Shown in pieces: positions 54,007 to 64,000 of a stretch of DNA of 64,000 nucleotides; the stretch's first letter is position 1; each line of letters opens with the position of its first letter. The position numbers were made by a program, and so were the translations under genes. The notes below the pieces were generated by a model. That model did no database searches, was not told where the DNA came from, and saw only the letters and a list, made by a program, of their open reading frames with translations. Source of the stretch: Cololabis saira (taxonomy: Eukaryota; Chordata; Actinopteri; Beloniformes; Belonidae); NCBI RefSeq assembly GCF_033807715.1, contig NC_084592.1:30259419-30323418 (forward strand). Direction: 5' to 3'.

Positions 54007-55332
54007 GGGCCTCATTTATCAACCGTTCGTACGCACAGATATGTGTGTAAAGCGTGCGTAAGAACATTCCCACGCAAAGTATGGAATTTATCAACATGTA
54101 CCTGTGCGCGGGAACGCGTGTAAATGTAAGCACAACTCTGACCATGCGTACACACAAAACCTAGTGGTAGAACAGTGAAACTACAAATAGAACCCATTAA
54201 AAGAGTCAGTGTTCAGCGATCTCAAACTTCACACATGTTCCCCGTTTCCTCTGATTAATAAAAATTCTCCATTAGTAATTTAGCAGACATTTTGAATAAT
54301 TGGCGTGACAAGCTATAAAAGACACCTGTGGCAGGACGACCTGAAAAGAAAATACAAGTACCATGGCTTACTTAGAACCGTGCGCTCTGCAAAAACGCGC
54401 TCCGCAGGGAGCACGTTTTCAAAGAGCGTGCTGATGTTCAGTGAGAGCACAGAGTGGCTTCTCAGCAGGTTCCGTTTCCCCAAAAACATTCTGATGGATC
54501 TATGCCGTGATTTACAACCTATGTTGGATCGAGAGACAACATAATTGGAGCTATAGATTGCACCCACATCGCCATAAAATCACCATCACACAATGAATTC
54601 AGTTACGTGAACATGAAAGGATTTCATTCAATCCATGCACAAATAATCTGCGATGCAACTATGTCTCTGTCAAACGTTGTTGCCCGGTGGCCTGAACGCA
54701 CGACTTATTTACGATTTATTCTGCAGAACAGCTCTGTTGGTGTGAAACCTCCAAGCAGGAGCTGTTGACTCCAACCAAATCTTAATTTATATGGATAATC
54801 TTCCAAGAAAATATATCAAACATGGTCAACATAATTATTTTACTAGGTAAATATCACATACATAAATGCAAATGGAATAACAGCAAACCCTCCATTGTAC
54901 ATCTGAAAAATGAATGTAAACTGTACTTAGCGTCTCTTAAACTGATGTGTGAAAAAAACGATATTGCCAAAAACTTATATGAAACGATGTCTTTGTTTCT
55001 TAATTTTTACCCCCCCAAATGTTGAATATCTGTAGATAATTGATTGTTTCGTTTCATTTGCCTTTTGTTGTAAACCCTACAGAATTTTGTTCAATAAAGT
55101 TTGAAAAGAAAAAAAACCTCCTGTTGTTGCTACCATATATGGTTAATTGGTGGCGTTTCTGAATGCAAATGACGCTAACCATGCACGAGCATGGCAGTTA
55201 AGAAAGGTGGGATTTATCATCACTGATGTGCGTACGACCAGTACGGATTTTTTTGAACTTACACGCATTCTAAATGTCATTCCTACGATAGAATTTAGAA
55301 CTTCATCTACGAACGGTTGATAAATGAGGCCC
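54007..55332 (+). mobile_element. PIF/Harbinger transposon, 1.33 kb (copy 2)
   Basis: Termini GGGCCTCATTTATCAACCG and GTTGATAAATGAGGCCC with CAG on both sides (54004-54006 and 55333-55335), an exact 3-bp CWG-type duplication. It contains a HARBI1-like ORF on the plus strand and an AATAAA signal near 55093. It is the opposite orientation of copy 1 at 22097 and lacks an internal segment of the transposase. Confidence 0.9.
54305..54765 (+). pseudogene. HARBI1-like transposase with internal deletion
   Basis: Begins within KRKYKYHGLLRTVRSAKT and continues through FSKSVLMFSESTEWLLSRF and RFPKNILMDLCRDLQPML. It then jumps, at about 54540, directly to IIGAIDCTHIAIKSPSHNEF (first catalytic Asp) and FSYVNMKGFHSIHAQIICDA. 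About 95 residues present in copy 1 between these blocks are missing. Beyond VVARWPERTTYLRFILQNSS the frame is lost. Because copy 1 has nonsense and frameshift lesions in different places, neither copy encodes a functional nuclease. Confidence 0.8.
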
Positions 55333-55335
55333 CAG

Positions 55336-56596
55336 GTCACGAGGTTATGTTAACTCACGGAGCTCTGCTGCTGCATCACAGTACTCACCGAGAAATAAAA
55401 GATTTAAACACAGGTAAAGTTCCCAGGGCCGCTCACGGTGGTTCACTAGATTTTAGTGAATCAAACTCTTCCTCCTTTTAACAGTGTAGCACAATATCAA
55501 CGTAGTATCAATTTTTCATCCATACACGTGTCCCCCGTGTCTCTGCTCTATGTACTTCTCACAGCACGTACCGTTAACCTACGCTAGGGGCGGGACATAA
55601 CTACTTTGCACCAATAGCGATTCAGCTGCCTCGGTATGGACCAATGACACTGCCTTTTCTTCACAGAACCACTCTCTAAATCAACTCTGACCTCTGGGAT
55701 GAAATTAATTAATATTTAAATGGAAAATGAAATAAGGAATGTGATTATGAATTAAATGAAAATAATGCTCAATGAAATTAAAAAAAAGTGTTTACCTTAA
55801 GTATTTTTTTACACATTGTAACAATAGTTTGTTTGTTCTTTCAACAGATTACACATCTGTTAGGGTTAATTTTTTCCCCAGGTTACACAAATATATACTG
55901 TAACACTCAAACATGCAAATTGTTATGGAAATCAAGTAAGGGGTTTTCTTTATGGAGCTATATTAGGACTATCATGCTTGTTAATCTAGAAAATATATTT
56001 GTAATTGAAAAATATAAATTGAAACTAAAAGTCAAATATTGAACTTTATCTTTGATAGGTAAAAACAAATGTATTCAAAGTTAAAGGAAGTCGAGCAAAA
56101 TTCGTTGTGGAAATATGTTTCATTTCCATTTTAACACCTATTAAAAATATATACTGTATTTTGAATTTCACCTTTTTCATATTTGAGATAGCTTTTTCCC
56201 CTTCAGTTATTGATTCAGTTATTTTTTAGACTTCATTTCAGAAGTTCAAATTTCATTTTCAGATCTTTTTAAATGTTATATAAATATAATAAAAATGTTA
56301 TATGTTATATTAAATGTTATATAAACTCTGGTATGCTGAGTGACAGCATACCAGAGGAGGCTGTGTAACCCACGCCATTTTTTTGAAACAAAGCCTGGTA
56401 CCTCTGGACTCACCTTTGAGATAGTGAACTCAGGATGACTGTTCATTAGATTAAAGGAGCTGTATGTGTAATGGAAAATTTTGGTATAACACTGTCTGTT
56501 GCCTGTTTTCATTCCTATGCCAAGGTCATGTTCCTTTGACACAGATCATGGCACGGTTGCCAGGGTGATGGGTGATGTTTTGTCTTTTCCTGCTCT
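55336..56596. other. Non-coding stretch, partly 5' LTR of the retrovirus
   Basis: Mostly AT-rich. The 5' part of the retroviral LTR must lie somewhere before 56597, but its TG start could not be fixed without the second LTR, which is outside the window. Confidence 0.4.
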
Positions 56597-56773
56597 CAAC
56601 TATAAAATAACCTGTCGCTAATCTTCTTCAGCGCACTCAGGACTGTCGGTTCATGTGACCGGTTGGACTGTGTGGCTCCGTTCAATTGAATGTTTGTCCT
56701 CTTTTCATTAAATCTTCGAAAGACAGCTGAGGTGTCCTGACATTCTTTTTGAACAACAATTTTTGCCACCACA
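56597..56773 (+). repeat. Endogenous retrovirus 5' LTR, 3' portion
   Basis: A TATAAAA box at about 56600, an ATTAAA polyadenylation-type signal near 56708, and an end in CCACCACA just before the primer-binding site: the U3/R/U5 order expected. The upstream start of the LTR is not determined. Confidence 0.65.
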
Positions 56774-56776
56774 ATT

Positions 56777-56794
56777 TGGCGACCACGAAGGGAC
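56777..56794 (+). other. Retroviral primer-binding site, probably tRNA-Arg
   Basis: TGGCGACCACGAAGGGAC, 18 nt, is complementary to a tRNA 3' end of the form GTCCCTTCGTGGTCGCCA, which I recall as a vertebrate tRNA-Arg acceptor end. It starts with the obligatory TGG and lies 3 nt after the LTR. Confidence 0.75.
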
Positions 56795-57129
56795 CTCATC
56801 TGTGCCGGATTTTTTCCTTCTCTCCTCCGGAATCGAAGGTGTTTTAAGCATGCAACAACCTCGTACTCCCCCATCAAGTGAAGGTCGAGAAGAGGGCCTC
56901 TCGTCCGGAGGGGGGTTGGGAAGGTCCCCGCACCGACTGGGGTCGAACGAACCCGGTGGCTTCAGAAACGCCTCACTGTTCTTTTGGGTGAGTTTTGGAA
57001 AGAAAACGGCCGAAATAAGGTGCGCGCTAACGTCTCCTCTCTGCCTATTCAGCTGATGTGGCCGGTAGTCCAAGTATTTGGAACCGGGGAGGGCTGGTCC
57101 AGCCAGGGTCTGAGGACCTTGGGCTGTTT

Positions 57130-57507
57130 TATTACTGACCTAGGAGTTAGTGATCGAGGGGCCAGACTAGGTCTGGGGGCGTCGTAGAATGCCTTTCAAT
57201 TCTAGGTGATGAAGGAATTTTGTTTGTTACTAACCTAGGAGTTAGTGATCGAGGGGCCAGATTTGTCTGGGGGCGTCGTAGAATGCCTTTCAATTCTAGG
57301 TGATGAAGGAATTTTGTTTGTTACTAACCTAGGAGTTAGTGATCGAGGGGCCAGATTTGTCTGGGGGCGTCGTAGAATGCCTTTCAATTCTAGGTGATGA
57401 AGGAATTTTGTTTGTTACTAACCTAGGAGTTAGTGATCGAGGGGCCAGATTTGTCTGGGGGCGTCGTAGAATGCCTTTCAATTCTAGGTGATGAGGGAAT
57501 TTTGTTT
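57130..57507 (+). repeat. 94-bp tandem repeats in retroviral leader
   Basis: GTTACTAACCTAGGAGTTAG starts at 57226, 57320 and 57414 (period 94), with a divergent first unit at about 57132. Units contain TCGAGGGGCCAGATTTGTCT and GGGGGCGTCGTAGAATGCC. Located between the primer-binding site and the gag region. Confidence 0.95.
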
Positions 57508-58479
57508 AAGAGAAAAAGACTCGCCTTTCGGTACGACATCAGCTGTGGGTCGCCAGACGTGACGGATCACGAGTGCTTCTGTAGCCGTGGTTTGAGAGGG
57601 AGACTACTTCAAGTCGGGAACTTGAGGGCTCTGGATTCGGGGAATCCGAGTATGCCAGACGGGGTCTGGGGGCGGCTAGGATGCCTCATCCAATCCTAGA
57701 AGGAGTCGGAGGATTTGTGTTTGTGCTCTGAGCTGTCTGTTAATGTCTGGCTTACAATCTTGACTGTCTGGAGGATAACAAATAATTTTGAGAAATAATT
57801 GGAGTTGGAATGTTTTCCTGTTGATTATGTCGTGGGCTTCTGCGTCTAGAATCCGGTTTGAGTTAAGTGGGTAATCCGAAGTATACCTGGTAGGATTTAA
57901 AAGATGCAGCATTTGGAAGCAAACGGGTAATCCGAAGTACTACCTGCTTCTGTAGGATTTAAAAGATGCAGGACTCCAGTCAAATCTGAACCGTGACTTT
58001 TTCTAATATATTTTTAATCCAACTTTCTCTGTGAAAGAGCTGCGCGAGTGTTTCCAGCTGTTGTGACGTCACAAACCCTGATAAGCGGAAGACCTTGGTT
58101 AGCCATGGTGTTGTTTTTTTGTGTTTTTTTTTTTTTTTTTTTTTTCTCTCTCCTTCTGAAAATTTAGACTCGCAACATGTCTGAGAGGATCAAATAATCA
58201 GTTGTGGAGGCCAGTTTTTCAACAAGCCTTCTGGGAGTAATTTTTCCGAAGGACCAGATTTTTCAGCACTAAATGTGAGATATATGATAGTTAATTATGG
58301 AAAAGAATAGAACCCACAACCTTTGTCGGAGCTGTGGGTCAGACAACTTAAATTCCCAAAATAAAGAAAACACGAGAAACAGGAAGCCTGAGCGTTAAAC
58401 AGCTGGAGGCTTTGCAGGTTAGACCAGTTATCACTCGCTAAAAAGAAGAATGAAAAACAAATTTAGATAGATTTAGACG

Positions 58480-58728
58480 TTGCTGAGTGAGGCAGACACC
58501 CAAACAGACTGTGCCCCAGTGTGTGAAGCTGGACCCGGTCTGGACTCTGCGCCCCCCGCCCCACCCGCCCCCCCAACTAGCGCCGGGACCTCAGGCAGAG
58601 CTCACCAGCGCCTGGACTTCAACCAGCTGCGTCTGTTTGCCCCCCACTGCCCCCAACTCCACCCGTGGGAGCACCCCTCCCTCATCTTCACCCGTTTCAA
58701 CCATCGGAGAGATGAGGAAAAGTGCTGA
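58480..58728 (+). pseudogene. Proline-rich ORF, possible gag remnant
   Basis: 82 codons with an Ala/Pro-rich stretch (SAPPAPPAPPTSAG) followed by a more ordinary, basic-ended sequence. Position between leader and pol fits gag, whose matrix-capsid linker is often proline-rich. No CCHC zinc knuckle or major homology region is visible, so this is only suggestive. Confidence 0.25.
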
Positions 58729-59552
58729 AAAGGACATTTTTGACTGGCAGAGAGCCTGCGTTTCGCCAGGAAAATTGTGAGACTATTGCTGCAAAAGGCT
58801 GAAGGAGGCAACGGGAGAAAAGGGGGGCCGGACTGTCTAGGGGTGGCGAGGAGAGCCGGTGAGGTGTCCGGTGGAAACGCAGAGGCCGGCTGTGCTGTGA
58901 GGTCTGCAGAACACGTGAGCACCTGAATACTAAATACACATACACACAAGAACCTTGTTTTTCATTTAATAGGTCTGGATTTTATGTTTAATGTCAAAAG
59001 GGAAGGGAAATCAGCACTTGTCTGTTTAAGATTAGGTTATGATTTAAGATTATAACGTAATTTATTAATAGACGTTGGAATTGAGTATTGTGTCAGGAGA
59101 GGTTATTCATGACGTGTGGGTAGGCACCCCAATGCTGTTGTAGCTGCTTTCCCGTGATTGGTATCGTCTCAGACGTGGTTATTGATAAATAAAAAACTTC
59201 AAGTTACGTGAAGACAATTGTAAAATTAAATAAGTATCGGTAATTTTACTCATGCCGAACTGTTAGAGAGTTAGAGGCTTCATTATAATACTTTCAGCTG
59301 TTAGAACAATGTTGCAGGGGCTGGTTTATACTTTTTGTTTATTCTACAGCAGGAAAACTCTTGCATCACATGCCAGACTGGTACGCCTCATTCCCGGTTA
59401 ATTAAAAATGAGGTACAAATAAGATGAGGTGATATAAATGGACTAGAAGTGAAATGGATTCGACCTGAATTCACTCACTATTTTCTGTCAGGTTCCGGTA
59501 GAACGTTTTAGTTTTATTTATTTTTTGCTCGGCATTCCAGTCCATCCTAACA

Positions 59553-59880
59553 GTCAATTTTGTTTGCTGTTGTTTTGATGGTAAAATTTTGTTTGCTGTT
59601 GTTTTGATGGTAAAATTTTGTTTGCTGTTGTTTTGATGGTAAAATTTTGTTTGCTGTTGTTTTGATGGTAAAATTTTGTTTGCTGTTGTTTTGATGGTAA
59701 AATTTTGTTTGCTGTTGTTTTGATGGTAAAATTTTGTTTGCTGTTGTTTTGATGGTAAAATGTTACACTGTTGTTTTGATGGTAAAATGTTACACTGTTG
59801 TTTTGATGGTAAACTGTTACACGTTTGTTTTGATGGTAAACTGTTACACGTTTGTTTTGATGGTAATATGTTATACGTTC
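59553..59880 (+). repeat. 29-bp minisatellite
   Basis: Seven near-identical units with period 29 (TTTTGTTTGCTGTTGTTTTG plus ATGGTAAAA), then about five shorter variant units containing TGTTACACTGTTGTTTTGAT. ORFs reading YHQNNSKQNF-type repeats on the minus strand are artefacts. Confidence 0.93.
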
Positions 59881-61794
59881 ACTCGTGTGGGGTCGGCTCA
59901 ACCGGGGGTCAAGAGACCTGGTGACCAGCAGGAGTCTGGGAGACCCGGTGACCAGCAAGGAGGAGGGGTAACTGATGTAAGAGACACTCCTCTCGATGGA
60001 TCTAGTGGAATGGGAACTTTTGTTTGCCTGTTTTGGCTAATGGTTGTCCTGTCCAATGTTTTTTGTCTAGTGTTCATGACTGAAACTGTTTATTGAATTG
60101 GGATTCCTGTAAATGCATTAAAGTGGGTTTGAGTCCCACTGAGGGGTTGAGTTGAAGGTCAGGGACCTTCGGGGGTCTGGGACCCCCCCCTTTTTTAGCT
60201 AGGGATTTAAATTGCCAGATAAACTTGGATGTTGATGGCGTGGCTTCGTGAAGATACTATGTTGATACTTTACTATGTTGACATGGGCCTGAAAAACATA
60301 AACGGAGATGTTGAGGTTGTGAAATGTATGTGAAATTCAGCATTACCTGCTGATGCGCCTGCGCTCTGTGTGTGCGTGTGTAAACGCGTGGGTGTGTGTG
60401 GGTGTGTAAGCTCCGTGTCGCTTGTCTGACTGCGCGTTCACGCAGGGAGCGTTCACGTGGGGCTGCGTGAATGGGAGAGAGATGTTGTCTCGTTTTCTTT
60501 TCTGTTGACATTTTTTTTTTTTGTTGTTAAATTGATACAAGTAAAATAGTTTTTTACTCATTCTTTTCCCTGTGTGGGGAATTGATGATGTGGAATTGTC
60601 AGAATTGGGTTGATTTACTGTTCGAATGGTTGCAGGTTACTTTTGTGATACTGTATTTGAACCGGATTGTGGGTCAAGGACGTATAAGGCCTTTGAGTAG
60701 CCCATTTTTAAAATAGTTAAAATAAAGATATTTTTGGCCATTTTCCAAACGTTTGAAATGTAGTGTACACGTACATGTATGTGAAAGCTTCAAACAAAGG
60801 TATTTTAGTGTTTTTAAACCTACATCTATAGGGCAACGACCCTGGTTTTTGTTGTATGGAAATTGGATTCTTGCCGTTGAGCTGTGTATGATTGTGAAAA
60901 GCATGTTACATATCAATCATTTTCCTTTATTTTGTCTGTCGTGAAGTCACATACTGTTGATTGACGGTTTCGTCAGGAGTGGGTTTCGTCCCGTAAAATG
61001 AGTGCCCTGTGTTTTTTTTGGATATGGGTCAATGACAAATAAGGCTTCCGCAGAAGGTATTTTTAAAAGAACTCTGTTGTATCTACAATATTTTAAGATT
61101 ATTGCATTCCAGTGGCCAGGTATTTAGTATCTTTAGCGTCCAATTTTACATTTAAAGACGGAATAATAATTATACATATATACAAATGAATGCATTTAAT
61201 ACAATATCTATTCACATCATAGTTGTCAACCATTCGTTCACTTCAACCTATTATTTATTGGTTTAAATGAATGTTTTATGTGGTTGCACCACCTGACATC
61301 AGTTGTGCCACCTGACTTTTACAGCTAATTTTAAATTAGACGGGCTTCTACTTGGACACCTGTATTGGCTACCTTGGCTGTCAAGTTCATACATATCATT
61401 TTTAAATAGAATAGAGAGTTTTATGATAAAATCACATTTTCCTGGTTTTACATTGGTTGTACCATTTGACATTTTGGGGGTTTGAGATGCCAAAATGTAA
61501 AGTAACATATATTATCTGAATGTACCTGGAAGGTATTCAAACTAAATAGGTTTTATAGAATAAAGTGATATATGTCATAAATTGATTAACATTATTTTAA
61601 AGGGAAATAATGCACCCGGACACCAAAATATGCATGCCATGTCGTTGACCCATATAGTGTTCATGAGCCTACTGTCATTGGCTCTGAGAGGCAGTTTGGA
61701 AGTGCTTATTGCGGTATGTTGTTGTTATCTTGGTTGCGAGTGAGTCCTGAGATGAATGCGTTAAAGCTTCTCTGGACCTGTTAACCCATTTTGG

Positions 61795-62230
61795 CTGAAC
61801 AGGGGCATCAAGCCGGCCTGTCCGAACTGCAGTTTGTTGCCACAAGGGTTGCGTTTCTGGGTCATGTCATTTCGGGGGAGGGCAGATCCCTCTCACCTGG
61901 CAGAATTATGGCCATGCAAAAGGAGAAACGCCAGAACTGATCATTAAGAAACAAATGATGTAAATTCTGGGCTCCACCAGGTATTGTCGACAGTGGGTCT
62001 CGCATTATGCGGAAATTGAGGCACCATTGGCAGCAATTGCCCATGGAGAAGGCCTACAAGCATCAGACCCTGGTACCTGGACTGACGAGGCTGACGACGC
62101 CTTCACTGACCTGAAACTGACGTTACAGACGCCTCCACTACCTGGACTGCCTGACTGTTCACGACTTTTCGTCCAGACTGTGGACGGAAAGGGGGGTTAC
62201 ATGACTTCAAGTGCTACAGCAAGTTCTTAA
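61795..62230 (+). pseudogene. Endogenous retrovirus pol: RT C-terminal part
   Basis: Plus-strand frames show an FLGHVISGEGRSLSPGRI block (about 61855-61905), a YCRQW-like block after a frame change (about 61985), and WTDEADDAFTDLKLTLQT with GLPDC (about 62080-62150). These correspond to the thumb/connection region of a gammaretrovirus-like RT, past the active site. The palm with YxDD is not present here. At least two frame changes. RNase H should follow, but 62231-62890 holds only degraded sequence with a short duplicated CCAAGACCTGAATTTGAGTG motif. Confidence 0.75.
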
Positions 62231-62890
62231 CCCTTACCCTTTTGCCAACAGCGGATGATGGAGAACCACTCGCAACGCTAACATCCATTTGTTCCCCAAG
62301 ACCTGAATTTGAGTGATGATGCTGTTGTAATGATGTTGTCTTTGTTCCCCAAGACCTGAATTTGAGTGAGGTTGCAATTGACAATGCTGACTTTGATCTT
62401 TTTTGTTGTTGGTTCTGCTTCCAGGGCTCCTGCTACGTGAGTTAACATTGCAGGTTTTGCTTTTGGGGCTTTTGTCCCCGATACGTTTTTTATTTTTCCA
62501 CAGGTAGACCCATAGCGCATCACGTGGATACAATGTGATGATCACACTAACAATCTGATTTTGTCTCTCAATGAAATGTTCAAGCTGACGCAGCTGCAAA
62601 AGATACTGCGTCCAAACAACCCTTGTCTCTCAAAGTACGATCTGTCTCCCTGCTACTTCCGTCCTCGGCTGTGACCTCGGTTGAGATTGGTGAATTGTAA
62701 CTAAGGGCTTTGCACACTGAAATATGGTCCTGGGAGGATGCGGACTGCAGGGTAATTAACAGGGTGTGAATGGGGCCCGACGGCCGGCCATGTCTCCCCA
62801 AGAATTTTTTCCCTCACTTTGCTTAATTGACACACGGTTTCATGTGTCAAGGGGTGGGGGATGGTGAGTGAAATACGCAATAGGAGTGAA
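62231..62890 (+). other. Decayed RNase H region of pol
   Basis: Spacing between the RT and integrase remnants fits RNase H, but no catalytic motif is legible. A 25-bp direct duplication lies near 62297 and 62346. Confidence 0.4.
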
Positions 62891-62894
62891 TATG

Positions 62895-63678
62895 AAGACA
62901 CAACTCGCCCCCACCAGACAGACGTTTCAACATTTGCAGATGGATTTCATTGAACTTACACCCAGTGAAGGCAAAAAGTTTGTTTTTGGTTATCATTTGC
63001 ATGTTTTCTAAATGGATTGAAGCTTTTCCCACAACAAGACAGGACTCCGCCGCAGTGGCCAAGGCTTTGATGAACCTGATAATTCCCAGGGATTCCCGGG
63101 GGATTCTGGCGAAAAAATCAGTTCAGGTAATGGCGCTCCGTTTGTGAGCGCGGCACTGGAACAGGTCGGTGAGTACATGGGCATAGAGGTAAGGCGGCGT
63201 TGCTCCTGCCACCCAGCTTGATGTGGTGCTGATGTGGCGCGCCAGAGAAGCAAAAAAATGGCCTGAGCCCCTTTGAAATCCTGTTTCAAGAGACCTTTAA
63301 ACAGGGATTGGGCCCGTTTAAGAGGCAGCAGCAAGAAACGGGCCTTTGTGAAGACGAAATGTTACGATATTGTGCAACCTTGTCGTCTGTTTTGTCTGAT
63401 ATCAACAAGCAGGTTAAGGCGGCCCTCCCCAAACCGGCAGAGACGAAACTCCATGACCTCGGAGTGGAGGCTACATCGTGGTCAAAGACTTCAGACGTAA
63501 ACACTGGAAAGCTCGGAGGTGGAACAGACCGTTCCAAGTGCTTCTGGTGACGGAGACAGCAGTCGAGGTTGCAGAGAGACGTACCACGTGGATCCACGCC
63601 AGCCACTGCCGACGGGTTCCTGATCCACGCGCACGCCATGCACCTGATCGAGAGGCCACGGCCGTACCATCCCCTTAG
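62895..63678 (+). pseudogene. Endogenous retrovirus integrase, multiply frameshifted
   Basis: The catalytic core begins FQHLQMDFIELTPSEGKK (first Asp, about 62945), then changes frame near 62985 to CMFSKWIEAFPTTRQDSAAV (about 62998-63060), and again near 63110 to SSGNGAPFVSAALEQVGEYM (about 63120). The second catalytic Asp, expected before NG, reads Gly. The region of the catalytic Glu is destroyed by a stop near 63219. The C-terminal DNA-binding domain is better preserved: EDEMLRYCATLSSVLSDINK (63308 frame) and, after another shift, KDFRRKHWKARRWNRPFQVL with WIHASHCRRVPDP (to 63678). In live retroviruses integrase inserts viral cDNA; this copy cannot. Confidence 0.8.
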
Positions 63679-64000
63679 GCGGCTCGGATGCGGCCTAAGG
63701 GTGGCGACCAGCGTCCTGCTGGTCGTCTCCATAGGGGTGAGGTTGCTTCTGCTGCTGTTGGAGAGCCTGCACGATCACACGTCACAGACCAACTGCACGA
63801 CAATCTCACCTCCCCCTGACCACGATTCTGAGGCGGCACCTACCCCTCTTTGGCTGGTGAGAAGGGCTGCTGTTAACACGACCAACATGACCAACACGGC
63901 GTTGCAGCTACAGGACAACATATGGTTCCGTACCATGACCACTGTGACGAGGCAGCTGACCAACGAGATCGATGTGACACATGTTGTCGGACACCTGAAT
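63638..64000 (+). CDS. env: Envelope glycoprotein N-terminus, open at window edge
   Basis: From the ATG at 63638, 121 codons are open to the last base of the window. The start overlaps the end of the pol frame (stop at 63678) in a different frame, the arrangement usual for gammaretrovirus-like genomes. A basic N-terminal segment with several Arg residues precedes a hydrophobic stretch (about residues 22-41, VATSVLLVVSIGV and a run of Leu) that would serve as signal peptide. Three N-glycosylation sequons follow at residues 52, 80 and 83. No stop or frameshift is seen, in contrast to pol. It would encode the surface subunit start of a retroviral envelope. The receptor-binding and fusion regions lie outside the window. 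Confidence 0.65.
   Translation, partial: MHLIERPRPYHPLRRLGCGLRVATSVLLVVSIGVRLLLLLLESLHDHTSQTNCTTISPPPDHDSEAAPTPLWLVRRAAVNTTNMTNTALQLQDNIWFRTMTTVTRQLTNEIDVTHVVGHLN

Larger units (their letters stand above)
57508..61794 (+). other. Degraded retroviral leader, gag and protease region
   Basis: No full gag is readable. A smaller pair of direct repeats (GGGTAATCCGAAGTA...AGGATTTAAAAGATGCAG) lies at about 57869-57975, a poly-T run near 58120-58144, and a proline-rich ORF at 58480-58728. Minisatellite at 59553-59760. The rest is AT-rich and closed in all frames, so this section has decayed far more than the pol end or the env start. Confidence 0.5.

Noticed and set aside
56596..57073. ORFs of 93-121 codons around the LTR and primer site
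   Set aside because: They cross the LTR end and primer-binding site, which are non-coding in retroviruses.
59554..59958. 134-codon Gln/Asn-rich minus-strand ORF
   Set aside because: Translation of the 29-bp minisatellite.
1..64000. tRNA, rRNA and other structured RNA genes
   Set aside because: I found no cloverleaf with A and B boxes and no rRNA-like conserved stretch. The tRNA-like 18 nt at 56777 is a primer-binding site.

Overview
This window looks like a repeat-dense, gene-poor stretch of a teleost fish genome. The evidence is the set of mobile elements: a DIRS-type tyrosine-recombinase retrotransposon, several hAT elements with BED zinc fingers, PIF/Harbinger elements with HARBI1-like transposase, piggyBac-like TTAA elements, Tc1-like relics, L2/CR1-group LINEs, a Ty3/gypsy relic, a small LTR element and an endogenous retrovirus. 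Long CA microsatellites and large satellite-like arrays add to this. I recognise no certain host gene; two short splice-flanked segments (15.6 kb and 21.0 kb) are only candidate exons. Most ORFs here are shadows of repeats or low-complexity sequence.

Layout. 0-1.9 kb: ordinary sequence with a Tc1-like N-terminal relic. 1.9-8.4 kb: a 5'-truncated minus-strand DIRS element whose recombinase is split by a 4.0-kb hAT element (perfect 8-bp target duplication), itself carrying a large foldback. 11.1-13.2 kb: a DNA element with inverted termini, holding a 1.36-kb LTR element with a coding minisatellite. 13.9-14.3 kb: Tc1-like relic. 15.9-20.4 kb: 139-bp tandem repeats, then an intron-containing hAT transposase pseudogene with three nested insertions. 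22.1-23.6 kb: Harbinger element. 25.5-34.1 kb: LINE, gypsy, BED-finger, hAT and TTAA-element relics.

34.7-43.8 kb is the most striking part: a composite of 459-bp and 139-bp tandem units into which a 7.17-kb giant foldback element (36504-43669) has inserted with an 8-bp target duplication. Its two arms, about 3 kb each, are near-identical mirror images. Each holds a 210-bp tandem array, an internal copy of the element terminus and a GAA/TTC tract. One arm also carries a solo LTR with its own 5-bp target duplication.

43.9-44.6 kb holds an L2 endonuclease relic. 48.5-49.8 kb is a minus-strand fragment of the same LTR family seen at 11.4 kb, split by a 1.15-kb hAT element. 52.2-53.8 kb has three TTAA elements, two of which abut. 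54.0-55.3 kb is a second Harbinger element. From 56.6 kb to the window edge lies an endogenous retrovirus in plus orientation: LTR end, a primer-binding site that looks like tRNA-Arg, a leader with 94-bp repeats, a degraded gag/pol region, and an env reading frame that is open when the window ends.

The elements do not form a pathway. They form a nested insertion record whose order can often be read directly from target-site duplications.
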